Positions 30,416 through 40,828 of a DNA stretch of 64,000 nucleotides are shown here, in pieces. A model generated the notes under the pieces. That model did not search any database and was not told where the DNA came from. It saw nothing but the letters and a program-made list of their open reading frames with translations. Origin of the DNA: Kwoniella bestiolae CBS 10118 (lineage: Eukaryota > Basidiomycota > Tremellomycetes > Tremellales > Cryptococcaceae); NCBI RefSeq assembly GCF_000512585.2, contig NC_089241.1, forward strand, positions 7,830,001-7,894,000, in the 5' to 3' direction. The translations under genes were made by a program, and so were the position numbers. Position 1 is the stretch's first letter, and the number at the start of each line of letters is the position of its first letter.

Positions 30416-32195
30416 ATGCCAGCCAAGCACGACATCAACGTGAGTGAATCCGAAGTATTCTGCTCTCCTGGTCGAGCAGGAGAATGTAGCAAGAACAGCG
30501 CTAATCAATTCACGTTCCCCGTTGATAGAAAGTAGGAGTGGAAAGCTCTGATTTCCCTATACTGTAAGTCCAGCCGTCGTATAGCTCGAGAAAATATGAG
30601 ATCATTCAGCTGACGGTGTGATCAATAGGTGCGAAACATGTAAGCTACCACATATGTACCTTTAGGACATCCGGACTTAGCTGACTAATATCTCACAATG
30701 ATAGGTCTAGGTCCCAACCCATATGTACGAATGGTAAGTCCCACTCCTCAACCCTCAGTCTCCCTCATAGTCTTAATGTATGGTTCTCATTGAAGTACAT
30801 TGCATCGATGCTGATCTGCGAGGCTTGTAACACAGTCAAAGCAAGAGTTCGGAAACGAGTGCAAGATCTGTAACCGACCATTCACGGTGTTCAGGTGGAA
30901 CCCAGGAGCAGGAGCTAGATTCAAGAAGACGGAGATATGTAATACCTGCGCGAAGATAAAGGGGGTTTGTCAGACTTGTCTCTTGGATCTGTGAGTTTTC
31001 ATTCACTGCATGATATCACCCATATCGACACGATTTGTTGATCCCTTTTCTGAAAATAGTGAATATGGATTACCAGTCCAGGTTCGGGATGCAGCATTGG
31101 GTAGAAAGAGTCAAGCACCCTCATCAGACATCAACAAACGTGAGTAATTGATTCTCTTCTCTTACGATATTTCATTTCGAAGAATACAGGATGTTGACTC
31201 TGATACCGTTGATGTCTCTAGAATACTACATCCAGAACCTGGAAGCCCAAATGGCAGATTCACCCGACGGCTCATCAACGCTCGATGCCGAAGTGGCCAA
31301 TCGAGCTGGACGAGAGATGTTGAAGGGTATAGCGAGGTCTGATCCATACTACAAGAGAAACAGACCACATATATGTAGTTTCTTCGTTAAGGGGGAATGT
31401 AAACGTGGTGGAGAATGTCCCTTTAGGTGAGTACCGGAGCTATTCTTTTCTCTTCCTTTTTTCCTTGACGAATACATGGATGTTGATGCTCATTTCCCTT
31501 GGTCGTAGACACGAGATACCGAAGGAAGGGGAGTTATCAAAACAGAATATTGTTGATCGATATTACGGCAAGAATGACCCTGTCGCCAAGAAGATACTGA
31601 GAGAACAGGCGGAAACTAAAGGAATGAAGGCTCCTGAAGATAAGACTGTGGTAAGTATCCCTTCTCCTTCCACCCGCTTCTCAAGCGAAACCACCGATTA
31701 GTCCATCGCGTGGTGTAAATCCAAAATCGATCATATGATGTTGATGTGGCAAATGCTAATTCTCCATCGCTACTTGCTCTTAGACAACCCTCCTATTCCT
31801 CGGTCTACCTCAGACGACCGAATCGGAAGTACGAGCCTCCCTAGTTGGCGCATGTCCGTTTGTTAAACCCATAGATATCAGATCGATAACTATCGTCGAA
31901 GCTTCACGTAAGTCATCATCTCCCCCCGCTCTCTTGTTCTCGTATTTCGTAAATATACTGAGATCCATGACTCCCTTGTGGTGTAGACTGCGCGTTCATA
32001 AATTTCAAGCAGCGTCAACTTGCCGAGAGAGCTGCAGAAGCTCTATCAGCGCAGGGGGGCATCGAAGTGGGCGGGAAGAAGGCTAAAGTGGTTTGGGGGA
32101 GGTCGAGACCGCAGAAAGGGAAGGCTGCTGCATCCTCGGGTGAAGCTAGTGGATCGGCGAGTGGGACGGTCACTGTCACCGGTGGAAGTAATTGA
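30416..32195 (+). CDS. SLT11: Pre-mRNA-splicing factor SLT11/ECM2 (RBM22-like)
   Basis: Multi-exon gene, including an 11-nt micro-exon at 30629-30639 that completes CETC. The N-terminal zinc-binding part reads CETCLGPNPYVRM, NECKICNRPFTVFRW and EICNTCAKIKGVCQTCLLD. Then come a CCCH finger (HICSFFVKGECKRGGECPFRH), the linker IVDRYYGKNDPVAKKIL, and a C-terminal RRM (TTLLFLGLPQTTESEV ... CAFINFKQRQLAERAAEAL). This order of zinc ribbons, CCCH finger and RRM is diagnostic of the SLT11/ECM2/RBM22 group. These proteins sit in the spliceosome active site around U6 snRNA and intron RNA and help U2/U6 pairing and catalytic activation. The C-terminal tail is Gly/Ser-rich. Stop TGA is at 32193-32195, about 220 bp from the stop of the convergent UNG1 gene. 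Confidence 0.96.
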
Positions 32196-32411
32196 GGTAA
32201 AATTCAGAGGGAAGCAATGAGAACGGATGTAATAGCATCGGTAGCGAGATCATTGAATTAGAAGATATACGTATTTTGCTTATGTTTGATCTTTATGTAT
32301 GAATAAATGTACAGTACTCTTGAAATGAGCTTTACTATAATACAAGATTATTTAATCTAGCTTTGGCAGGCATGTTTATGTGAAAGGAGAATTCCTAGTT
32401 CGGGTATCCAT

Positions 32412-34224
32412 CTATGACGATCCACCTTCACCCGCACCAAGAGCTTTCCAATCGATCCCACCCTCAGGTCCGTATTTCAGCTCCAACCATTCATTGGCCT
32501 TTTTGAAGTGATTGTTCCCGAAGAAACCCCTACTTGCTGAAAGGGGGGAAGGATGCGCTGATTTGAGGATGAGGTGTTTAGTCTATGGCACAACATAGAA
32601 TTATCATCTGACACCATGCAGCGCTGAAATAAAGACCTTGACCTCGAACCCACCTTATCCACCCCCGCACACATCTTGGCGGCATGTGCACCCCACGCCA
32701 TAAAGACCACTCCCTTCGCACCTGGCACTTTATCGGTCGACGATATTGTTGACGGTCCAGGTGCGAGTCTGGATGTAACTACCTTTAGGACGGCCGCTGT
32801 GAATGTGTCCCATCCTTTGTTGGCGTGTGAACCGGCCTAAGAGAGGGTTAAAGACAAATCAGCTAAAGCCAGCATGAAGCGATCAAGGTATATTTGTCAA
32901 AGCGGTGGAACGTACCTCGTGAGCTCTAACGGTTAAAGAGGTATTCAATAACAGAACACCATGTTTGGCCCATTCCGTCAGATCGCTAAACGAGTTCATG
33001 GTTTCATCTCAGCTCACATCGAGTGACGTAAATAGCTGAATGTAGTCGAAGACGTACTTACCCGTGTTTTGGAATCACAAATTCAGGTATCTCGTCGTGC
33101 ATCTCTTTGTACATGTTTCTCAAAGACGGTGGGATTCTTACTCCCTTTCGGACTGAGAATGCTAGGCCCTATGAATGTCGATCCGTAAGGTATATTAGCT
33201 GGTAACGCGCAAGACACGGGAGAGAGAAAACCGGACTCACGTGTGCTTGACCATCATCCTGTCAGTGAAGCATACGGATCGGCCGTCAGTAAAGAGCAGG
33301 GTAATATTGAAGCTTAACTCACATGGTATGGGTCTTGGCCTATAATCAGAGGTGAGCTTGCGGCCAATCAATTCGTGCGATTTGGCAGCTTACCTATTAT
33401 TACGACTCGTATATCTTTCAGAGGACAGAATCGAGACCACGAGTAGATGTCTTCAGCTATTATATCGAGAAAATAGCAGAATCAGCTATGTAGATCTGAA
33501 TGCAGAAATCACATTTACTATTCATGAGCTGATATACACATACCTGGTGGAAACACCTTTTTGGTCTTCTGCTCAGTCGTCACGAACTCTTTCAACTATA
33601 CGATCGAACCACCATGAAGTCAGTTACCCACCCTTCTGTTTTCTAGGGGTATTCGCGCCTGAAGGTAGGCGCACTCACATTCAGGAAATACGACTTTGTC
33701 AACTCATCCTGCAAAGCCATCAACCAATCTTCACCCATCGTATCTACCTCCAATTTCAATTTATTCGCCCAATCTGGTTTGGCCGATATCCTCTCTCTAA
33801 GCTCTTCACGGGTCTTCGATCGGACTATCGGTAATGTACCCGAGGATGAGCTCAATTTGGATGGAGAAGGTTTGAGGAATATATCTGCTACTTCTATACC
33901 ACATGAAACAACCATCAATAAGTCAAAGATCCACCTTGTCTAGCTAACTGATTGGGGGGAGGGGAACGTACTAGCTCCTGAAGGACTACTACCAACATCC
34001 AATCTCTGCTTCTTAGCTGATGGCTCACCCAGCTCGTCATTCTCTTTCGCATCATTCGCAGCTGCCTGTGCACCTTCCTGGATGGCCCGCTTGGCAGCTT
34101 CGCTGAGGGTACTCTTCTTGCGATCTGGAGTTGTAATTGGGCTAGCAGAGGCGGTGGTAGTGGCTGCTACGACTGTTGTGGTGGGTTTGAAGTATGATGC
34201 GATTGATTTTGCTTGGGGTGGCAT
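32412..34224 (-). CDS. UNG1: Uracil-DNA glycosylase (family 1)
   Basis: Hydrolyses the N-glycosidic bond of uracil in DNA and starts base-excision repair. Diagnostic motifs are all present over several exons: IIGQDPYHDDGQAHGLAFSV (water-activating Asp motif), PPSLRNMYKE, WAKHGVLLLNTSLTV, VVFMAWGAHAAK, and HPSPLSA (DNA-intercalation loop). The N-terminus begins MPPQAKSIASYFKP, which resembles the PCNA-binding box of nuclear UNG (hydrophobic, then two aromatics), and is followed by a Thr/Ala-rich linker and KKQRL, a possible nuclear signal. No clear mitochondrial presequence precedes it, so this model suits the nuclear form. The ATG at 34222-34224 is the first good start; the stop is at 32412-32414. 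Confidence 0.96.
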
Positions 34225-34683
34225 TTTCTTGGTGCTTTGCGTGTGGATCAAAGATGATATACTGATGTGGTGTAGAGGTATTGTAGCACTTCTATGTCAT
34301 CTAGTACGCTCTGATCGTCATCACTCCTACTTGGTTCTGCGATGATCGTGTTTAACGCGACTGACATTAGTTGTACAGTGCCGTATCTACAACATCCGTG
34401 GGAGAGTAAGCGGGAGTGGGGAACCTAAGTGCGTCATGATTATGGCCACGTGAGTGTGTTGTTCGGTTAACTTATAAATAAACCACTTAGCTTACTCGTA
34501 GTGGTAGTAGTGTTGTGCGTTATCTTCGGATCCTCGAATTGGGCTAAGATAGGATAGATAACAGTCTACATATATATTCTCACCCTCATCCTCATCCTAG
34601 CTTCTCCCTCCCATTCATCCCTGCCCATCACTTTCACCTCTCCCTTCGTTTATCATCCCCATATCCCTATATTCCCTTGCACC
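34225..34683. promoter_or_regulatory. Divergent promoter between UNG1 and GS-like gene
   Basis: A 459-bp spacer between two outward-pointing starts. It contains CACGTGAGTG at 34449-34458 and a pyrimidine-rich 5' leader just before 34684. No gene is seen. Confidence 0.5.
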
Positions 34684-36966
34684 ATGCCCCCCTCACCTAC
34701 ACCCAACGCACCTACCAACCTCGATGAGCTCAAAGAGCTATTGAAGAATGATAACAAGGTCAAAGTGGCTGGTGAGTATATATGATATCTGCTCACACAT
34801 CCGACAGATGAATTCTTGGGGGTAGAATGGCACTGATATTTTGTTGCATATCTCAGGAGTCGACGTCGACGGTGTACTCAGAGGTAAGATCATGTCGAAA
34901 GATAAATTCTTGAGTACGGTCAAAGGCGATGGTTTTGGATTTTGCTCAACAATATATGGCTGGGATAGTATGTGACTTTCACTCTGCTCAAGACAGATCA
35001 TAAAGCTGACTAGGTTTGTTTGATACCACAGTCCACGACCTCGCATATACCAAAGAACTCCTCGTCGCAAATTGGTCAAACGGTTATCGAGACCTGTGGG
35101 CGGTAGTGGATCTATCAACCTACCGAAGGTTGAAATGGGAGAAGGACATCCCATTCTTCCTCTGTAGCTTTATCGTACCTGAGACAAACGAGAGGCTTGT
35201 CGTGGATCCTAGAAGCTTGTTGGAGAAGGTTCTGGGGGATCAAGAGGGATATAAAGCCATGGCTGGAGCTGAGTTTGAGGTGAGCTGTCGGGTTTGGCTA
35301 TCTCGGCCACATGAACTTTCTCACGCCCATGATCGACTCCCACGTCACGATTTGTGCTGACAACCCGAATTATCCATCTAGTATTTCCAATACAAGGAGA
35401 CCGCCCAATCTTTGGCAGATAAGAACTTCCATAATCTCAAGTCCTTGACTCCCGGGAGTATGTCACCTTATTCTTAGAATGATTAGTTCAGGTCGACAGA
35501 AGCTGATGATTTGCTTGATAGTGCACGGCTACTCCTTATTACGACCAACATTGAACCAAGATTATTTCCATGATTTGTACGATATGGCTGTAGATTTCGG
35601 AATAGAGGTAGAAGGTCACCGTGAGTGCATATACCACAATCTCAATCAGGGTGTCACAGCTGATCTTGCATCTGCATAGACACCGAGACTGGTCCTGGAG
35701 TTTTTGAAACTGCTTTAGCCTATACCGACGCAGCTAGAATGGCGGATAATGCCTGTCTGTTCAAATTGGTAGCTAAATCTGTGGGCATGAAGTATGATAT
35801 CATGCCTACGTTTATGGCTAAACCATGGGGTGATGTGAGCTGCATTGTCCTCTTCCACATGTGTGAGAGTATTCAGCTGACGACCTATTCATTTGGACGG
35901 ATAGCTTCCAGGATGTTCAGGGTAAGTTGGGTTTAACTTGAACGTCAGATTGAGTATCTACAGAGCTAACGCATGTATTGTTGAATATGATCAGACACAT
36001 TCACGTATCTTTGCGAGACTCGAACGGTAGAAACATATTCGCGGTGACGGAGGAAGAAGAGAAATCAGGTGGAAGGAAAGACGCGGAATATGACGATGTA
36101 AAATATCTAAGTAAAGAGGCGGAATGGTTCTTGGCTGGTTTATTGGAAGGAATGCCTGATGGTGAGTCCAGTTCTGTCTTCAGCTATGAAGTGTTATCCT
36201 CTGGATACAGTCAGCTGATTCTCGGATGATCATGATAGTCGTACCGATGTTCTGTCCGACTATAAACTCGTATAAGCGACTACAAGGTGGACAAGTATGC
36301 TTTGCGTTCTATATCGATTTCATGTGCGAGGAAAGCTGATAGCTGGTGGATATAGGCAATGTGGGCTCCTGATACTGCTTCGTATGGATATGATTCGCGG
36401 GCTGCTTCAGTGAGGATATTATCTGGACCTGGAGTGAAGGGATATGCTACGAGATTCGAAGTGAGAGTACCAGGAGCGGATGTAAGTCATAATTCGATCT
36501 TCACCTTTGTTCCTCACATCCTAAGGCCGATCTTCTGTCTGAGCTCCTCGATGGCAGACTGCATTCAAGTAAACAACATGGTCTGACAATTATCCTTAGA
36601 TGAACCCATACTACGCTCTCTCAGCGATCTTCGCACTGGGTTTCCGAGGAATCAAGAACAAAACTAAATTACCATATGGTCCATTGAACTCTCCAGGAGT
36701 GACCCGAGATACAGTCAAACACTTACCTACGTCGTTGGAAGGTGCAGTCGAAGCGTTCATGGCGAAGGGAAGCATAGCTCGAGAAGTCTTGGGCGATTAC
36801 TTTGTTGACCACTACGGAGGCACGAGAGAGCATGAGTTGGAGGTCTGGAAGAAGGCCGTGACGGACTGGGAAGGTGAGTATCTTGGTCAGTCTTCGGAAG
36901 ACTTGAGCTGATGGATGTTTTCTGGTTTGATGATGCCCAGTTGCGAGGTATTTTGAGCTGGTATGA
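34684..36966 (+). CDS. Glutamine-synthetase-family enzyme (FluG/GlnA-like)
   Basis: About ten exons; the ATG at 34684 has CACCATGCC context and the stop is at 36964-36966. The N-terminal beta-grasp part reads VKVAGVDVDGVLRGKIMSKD. The catalytic domain shows DLWAVVDLSTYRRLKWEKD, HTETGPGVFETALAY (metal-binding Glu), FMAKPWGDLPGCSGHIHVSL (restored over an intron), CPTINSYKRLQGG (nucleotide loop) and YDSRAASVRI, then RFEVRVPGADMNPYYALSA. These are glutamine-synthetase blocks in the divergent form seen in FluG C-terminal domains and gamma-glutamyl-amine ligases; the canonical NRSA substrate motif is DSRAA here. It probably ligates glutamate to an amine other than ammonia, or acts on a related substrate. 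The product is uncertain. It is not the housekeeping eukaryotic glutamine synthetase. Confidence 0.88.
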
Positions 36967-37602
36967 TCTGTTCTGTCCCTATAGCTTGATACCCTTTATT
37001 TTGGTAGATGGCTATTGTGCTATCTATGCTCTTGTATACCCATATGCTTCCCATGCACCTCTACCAAGTCGATGACGATACCATGAGATGTTTGAGATTG
37101 TCCATCCCAGTGGGGAGTTGTACCGCCGGTTGGCGCTATGAATGATGTATGACGTTTCGATGTTCGGAAGGGATCATTCCGAAGTTTGCACGGGGGTGGA
37201 GCTTAAGCTTAAACGCTAAAATCTTACTACCACCAACAATTCAGCCTCGTTGTGCACTATGCATTTGAAGTTTACTCTCATTCTTGCTTCCTCTTTGTGT
37301 TTGTTAGAACTTTCCATCTGACTACAACAGAGCACTGCATCTTGGTCTATCCTTCTGCGTCCCCACATCGATTCCACCCCTTTCAAACGTTCCAGACCCC
37401 CGCGGGACTCCTTTCTTTGTTCGTCTGATCCCTCCCCCAACTTGACCTTGTCCTGAATCATACTATATTCAACTTGACCTGGACATTGAAATCAAAATTT
37501 GATCCTTCATCTTCAATCACTTCTTCGTTCACTTCTTCCCATCACATCTCTACCTATAAACACCCAAACGGAAAAGTCAAGCGACAAACACGTACAAACA
37601 AG
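36967..37602. promoter_or_regulatory. Promoter/leader region of SYM1
   Basis: A 636-bp spacer between same-strand genes. The last 200 bp is CT/CA-rich, typical of a 5' leader in this region. No gene is supported. Confidence 0.45.
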
Positions 37603-39293
37603 ATGGCCGGTTTACTCGGAGCATACTCTGCTTTCTTGACTAGAAGGCCTTTGATAGGAGGGATGGCATCTTCAGCTGTGAGTTCTGCATCCGCGTCTAC
37701 TTGATCAAAGGCTGATAATTGGATGCTGATGTGGTTGGTGGGCACTCTTGGTTAGGTTCTCTTCGCTACTGGTGATGGTGAGTGATATTGTTGTATTTTG
37801 TCTTCACTTCAAATTCCATTACATGTGATAGTGATATTCTTCGCCTATATGATCAGACATATCAAAGGACGGAGGAGATCTCATACTGATAGGATTGTCC
37901 TTCCACTAGTCGTGGCTCAACAGCTGATCGAGAAGAAAGGTAACAAACATGATTTCGTCAGAACAGCGTGAGTTACCTCTATCCCCCAGGGTTGTAATCA
38001 TGATATAACAACGTCAGATGAGGACAAGAAGGAGCTCATTCCTTTATCCCTCCTAAACCTCGACCCCTTCCCCTTCTACCGACAACCCTCATCTACATGT
38101 ACGACTCCCGCACCACAGCCGAATCGTAGTCTGGGGAGGAGGTATCTTTGCCCCAGCCGTGACGGTCTGGTTCAGGACTTTGGAGAGATTGCCAATCAAA
38201 AATAAATGGCCTGCTACATTCGCTAGAGTAGGCTTGGATCAATTCGTGTTTGCTCCTTTCGTTTTGACCGGTGAGTATTATCCTTCAATATCCGATACCT
38301 GAGCTGGTGTACACTGTTCCGTCGTCTTTACGAGTGTGGTACACAAGGGATATGGCTCGTGAAAAGGCGATGGTCTTGCTAATCTCCCTTCGTATAGGCT
38401 TTTTCCACGCTATGACTCTCATGGAGGGTAAGACCCTCGCTGATGCTAGAGCGAAATGGCAAGAGGTGCGTGGAGCCTCGTATTCCCCTAACATCCTACA
38501 TTCCCATGCAGTGCCCTCGTCTCTCTTCGCATCTCATTCCGCCTCTCCTCTCCCCCTTCTGTTGTCTTGATCCCGCCCTTCCTTCAATCCCGCCGCTTCC
38601 CTGCTCTCCCTGCGCCCTCTCTTCCCTCCCTCTGCCTCCTCCCTTTCCTCTCTTGTCTTTCCCGCCCCATCTCCCTGCCCTCCTCCGTCTGCTCTCCCTG
38701 CCTCTCCGCCTGCTACCCGTCTCCTTCCTCCGCTTTCCACATTCCCCTATCCCCCTCTTTGAGCCGTGCTAAACCCCTAAGTCTGTGGTTCGGGGCCTCA
38801 TGCAGGAAGTAGCCGCTGACTTGTGCACCTTCATCAGGCTTTCGTCCCTACCTTGAAAGCGAACTGGATGTTGTGAGTGAAGACAACAGCTTCATACGCT
38901 TTATGCATGTACGGGAGCTGACGAATGGGCACTACGAACAGATTCATCCCCTTCCAAACTCTTAACATGGTATGTGCCGCTCCTCCTCTGAGATCGGTCC
39001 GTAATAAGTGCAATGGTAAGGTGCTAATTACATGATGCTCTTTTTTGCGATTTTGCATATACAGGGTGTAAGTCCATCATTTCGTCAAAGTCCCTCATCC
39101 TACTGGACTCGGACCGATATGAGGTCCGACAGTTGAGCTAACCCTATCACATCTGTGTTCACAGTTCATTCCTCTCCAATACCGACTCTTAGCCATCAAC
39201 GGAGTCAACATCCCATGGAACGCTTTCCTGTCTTTGCAAAATGCTAAGCCCAAGCAGGTCGAGAAGGCAGAGGAGGACTTGAAGAGGGACTAA
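37603..39293 (+). CDS. SYM1: Mpv17/PMP22-family inner-membrane protein SYM1
   Basis: Multi-exon gene for a small integral membrane protein of about 190 residues. Family blocks are clear: LGAYSAFLTRRPLIGGMASS at the N-terminus, VLFATGDVVAQQLIEKKG, RIVVWGGGIFAPAVTVWFR, ARVGLDQFVFAPFVLTGFF, LKANWMLFIPFQTLNM, GFIPLQYRLLAINGVNIPW and NAFLSL. The WM...P.Q..N...P...R...N sequence is the Mpv17/PMP22 signature. Yeast Sym1 lies in the mitochondrial inner membrane, is needed for growth on ethanol at high temperature, and forms a large channel; human MPV17 loss causes mtDNA depletion. The chain ends in a Lys/Glu-rich tail. One intron (about 38467-38837) is unusually long for this window and almost entirely pyrimidine in the middle. 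Confidence 0.95.
38514..38762 (+). repeat. Intronic polypyrimidine tract
   Basis: About 250 nt of nearly uninterrupted C and T on the plus strand, inside an intron of the SYM1 gene. Units such as CTCTCC and CCTCC recur irregularly. Confidence 0.8.
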
Positions 39294-39839
39294 GCGGCTC
39301 AGTGCATTAAACGGTGAAGATGAGAGCTGGGTGCAGATACATGGCTTGGTGGGAAACAAAAGGTGTAGACCCAAGGAAAGGAGAGGGAGAGAATATGGGG
39401 GAAGAATGGAAGAATGATATGGATATAAAACGATAGAAATGTATATAGAGTATTAGAATTCACTCTCGAGTACCCTGCTGACCAAGATCACCCAGCGTAA
39501 AAGCTTCATGTCACCGCTGCTCGCTGCTTGCATTTGACATTGGTGCATGTAACTGGATTATAAGGATGAATGGCATGCACAACTGACATCTATATGCTAG
39601 TTCTAGAGTGTGGAATGCGGCGATCGCCGTTGCAACTAGCTTTTCCGAGAAAAATCGGCGACACCTCGACTTTGACAAGTTGAATTGGCATTCATCTCAA
39701 CTCACTCAATATCCAGAAACATATACCAAAACAACATCACAAACCACCTAAACCATTTATACTTTCATACCCTCCTCATCACCTACACTCTCAATCACTC
39801 CCATACCCACATCCAAACTCCCGACCACATCCAAACACG
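39294..39839. promoter_or_regulatory. SYM1 3' region and uS14m promoter
   Basis: A 546-bp spacer between same-strand genes; the last 120 bp before 39840 is CA/CT-rich leader-like sequence. No gene is seen. Confidence 0.5.
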
Positions 39840-40464
39840 ATGGGAGCCAAAGCCCAGCTCATCCGGGATATCCGCAAACGTCTCTCCGCCGAACAAATGG
39901 AAGTCCAACGACGGGCATACCTCTTCGTAGCAAGGAATACAACCTTACCAGCAACGGTGCGACATAAGGCCCAGCTAGGGTTGAATAGCTTGAATGGTGG
40001 GGAAGGAAGGATGGGGGCGGTGAAGTCTAGGTGTTGGGAGACGGGGAGGGGGAGAGGGGTTATAAGTAAATTCGGGTTGGCTAGGGTGAGTCATAAGTCT
40101 GATTTTGAGTTTGGGTCTGTCCTGTCTTGGGCTGTTTTAGGCTGTTAGGGAATGGTGTGTTGTGATTTGCTGGGATGTGGCTTGGAGGGTTGGAGGAAGT
40201 GGAATGCCGGGAAGGAGGATGGAGACAACATATCGCAGTTGAGGGAAGGATATGAAATGGAGGGCAGAATTAGAGGTTGGGCCTGTGCAGTGGTATACGA
40301 TCTAGAGCATGTGATCATGAGATTCAACATTCTCCATCCTCCACCTGAGGACAAAGTAGCCGCAAGGAATATCGATGGCTGATCTGTAACCAATCACGCA
40401 GTTCCAATTCCGTCTGAAAGCTCTGAACGGCGAATTACCAGGTGTGCACAAATCGAGCTGGTAG
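39840..40464 (+). CDS. MRP2: Mitochondrial small-subunit ribosomal protein uS14m
   Basis: Two exons (39840-40085 and 40402-40464) join in phase to 102 residues. Exon 1 encodes AYLFVARNTTLPATVRHKAQ and SRCWETGRGRGVISKFGLAR. The tiny second exon adds FQFRLKALNGELPGVHKSSW. CWETGRGRG...FGLAR.FR followed by a terminal KSSW is the uS14 signature in its bacterial/mitochondrial, zinc-free form. It binds 16S-type rRNA in the head of the mitochondrial small subunit. The 316-nt intron is several times longer than most introns here. No sharp presequence is visible, but the N-terminus is basic and probably works as an internal import signal. Confidence 0.95.
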
Positions 40465-40507
40465 GGTTGTCTGAAAGTGGGTCGAGAGGATAGAGTAGGA
40501 GTCGACC

Positions 40508-40532
40508 AGATCAGATCAGATCAGATCAGATC
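40508..40532. repeat. Short tandem repeat (AGATC)5
   Basis: Five perfect AGATC units in the 3' UTR region of uS14m. Confidence 0.9.
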
Positions 40533-40828
40533 GAATTGGGTGTGATTTACTTTTAGGGAAGAACGTCCGGTTGAAGATCAGAGAAGGGGAGGAGGATCGC
40601 GATCGCCGCGAGTTGATAGATGTTGGTGGTATCTTGTTGCATCATGTATATATGTACAGCACATCAAGAACCTCATATCCTTCGCAGGAATACTTGAGTG
40701 TATGTAATGCGGATCCAGCTCCAGTATGACAAAGAAGTATTACATATTGGGATGATCCAGCGGTCCTTCCTGTCCGACCCATCGACCTCTTATGCTAAAA
40801 TCCTTTCTATCCGCTAGCGAGAGACCAC

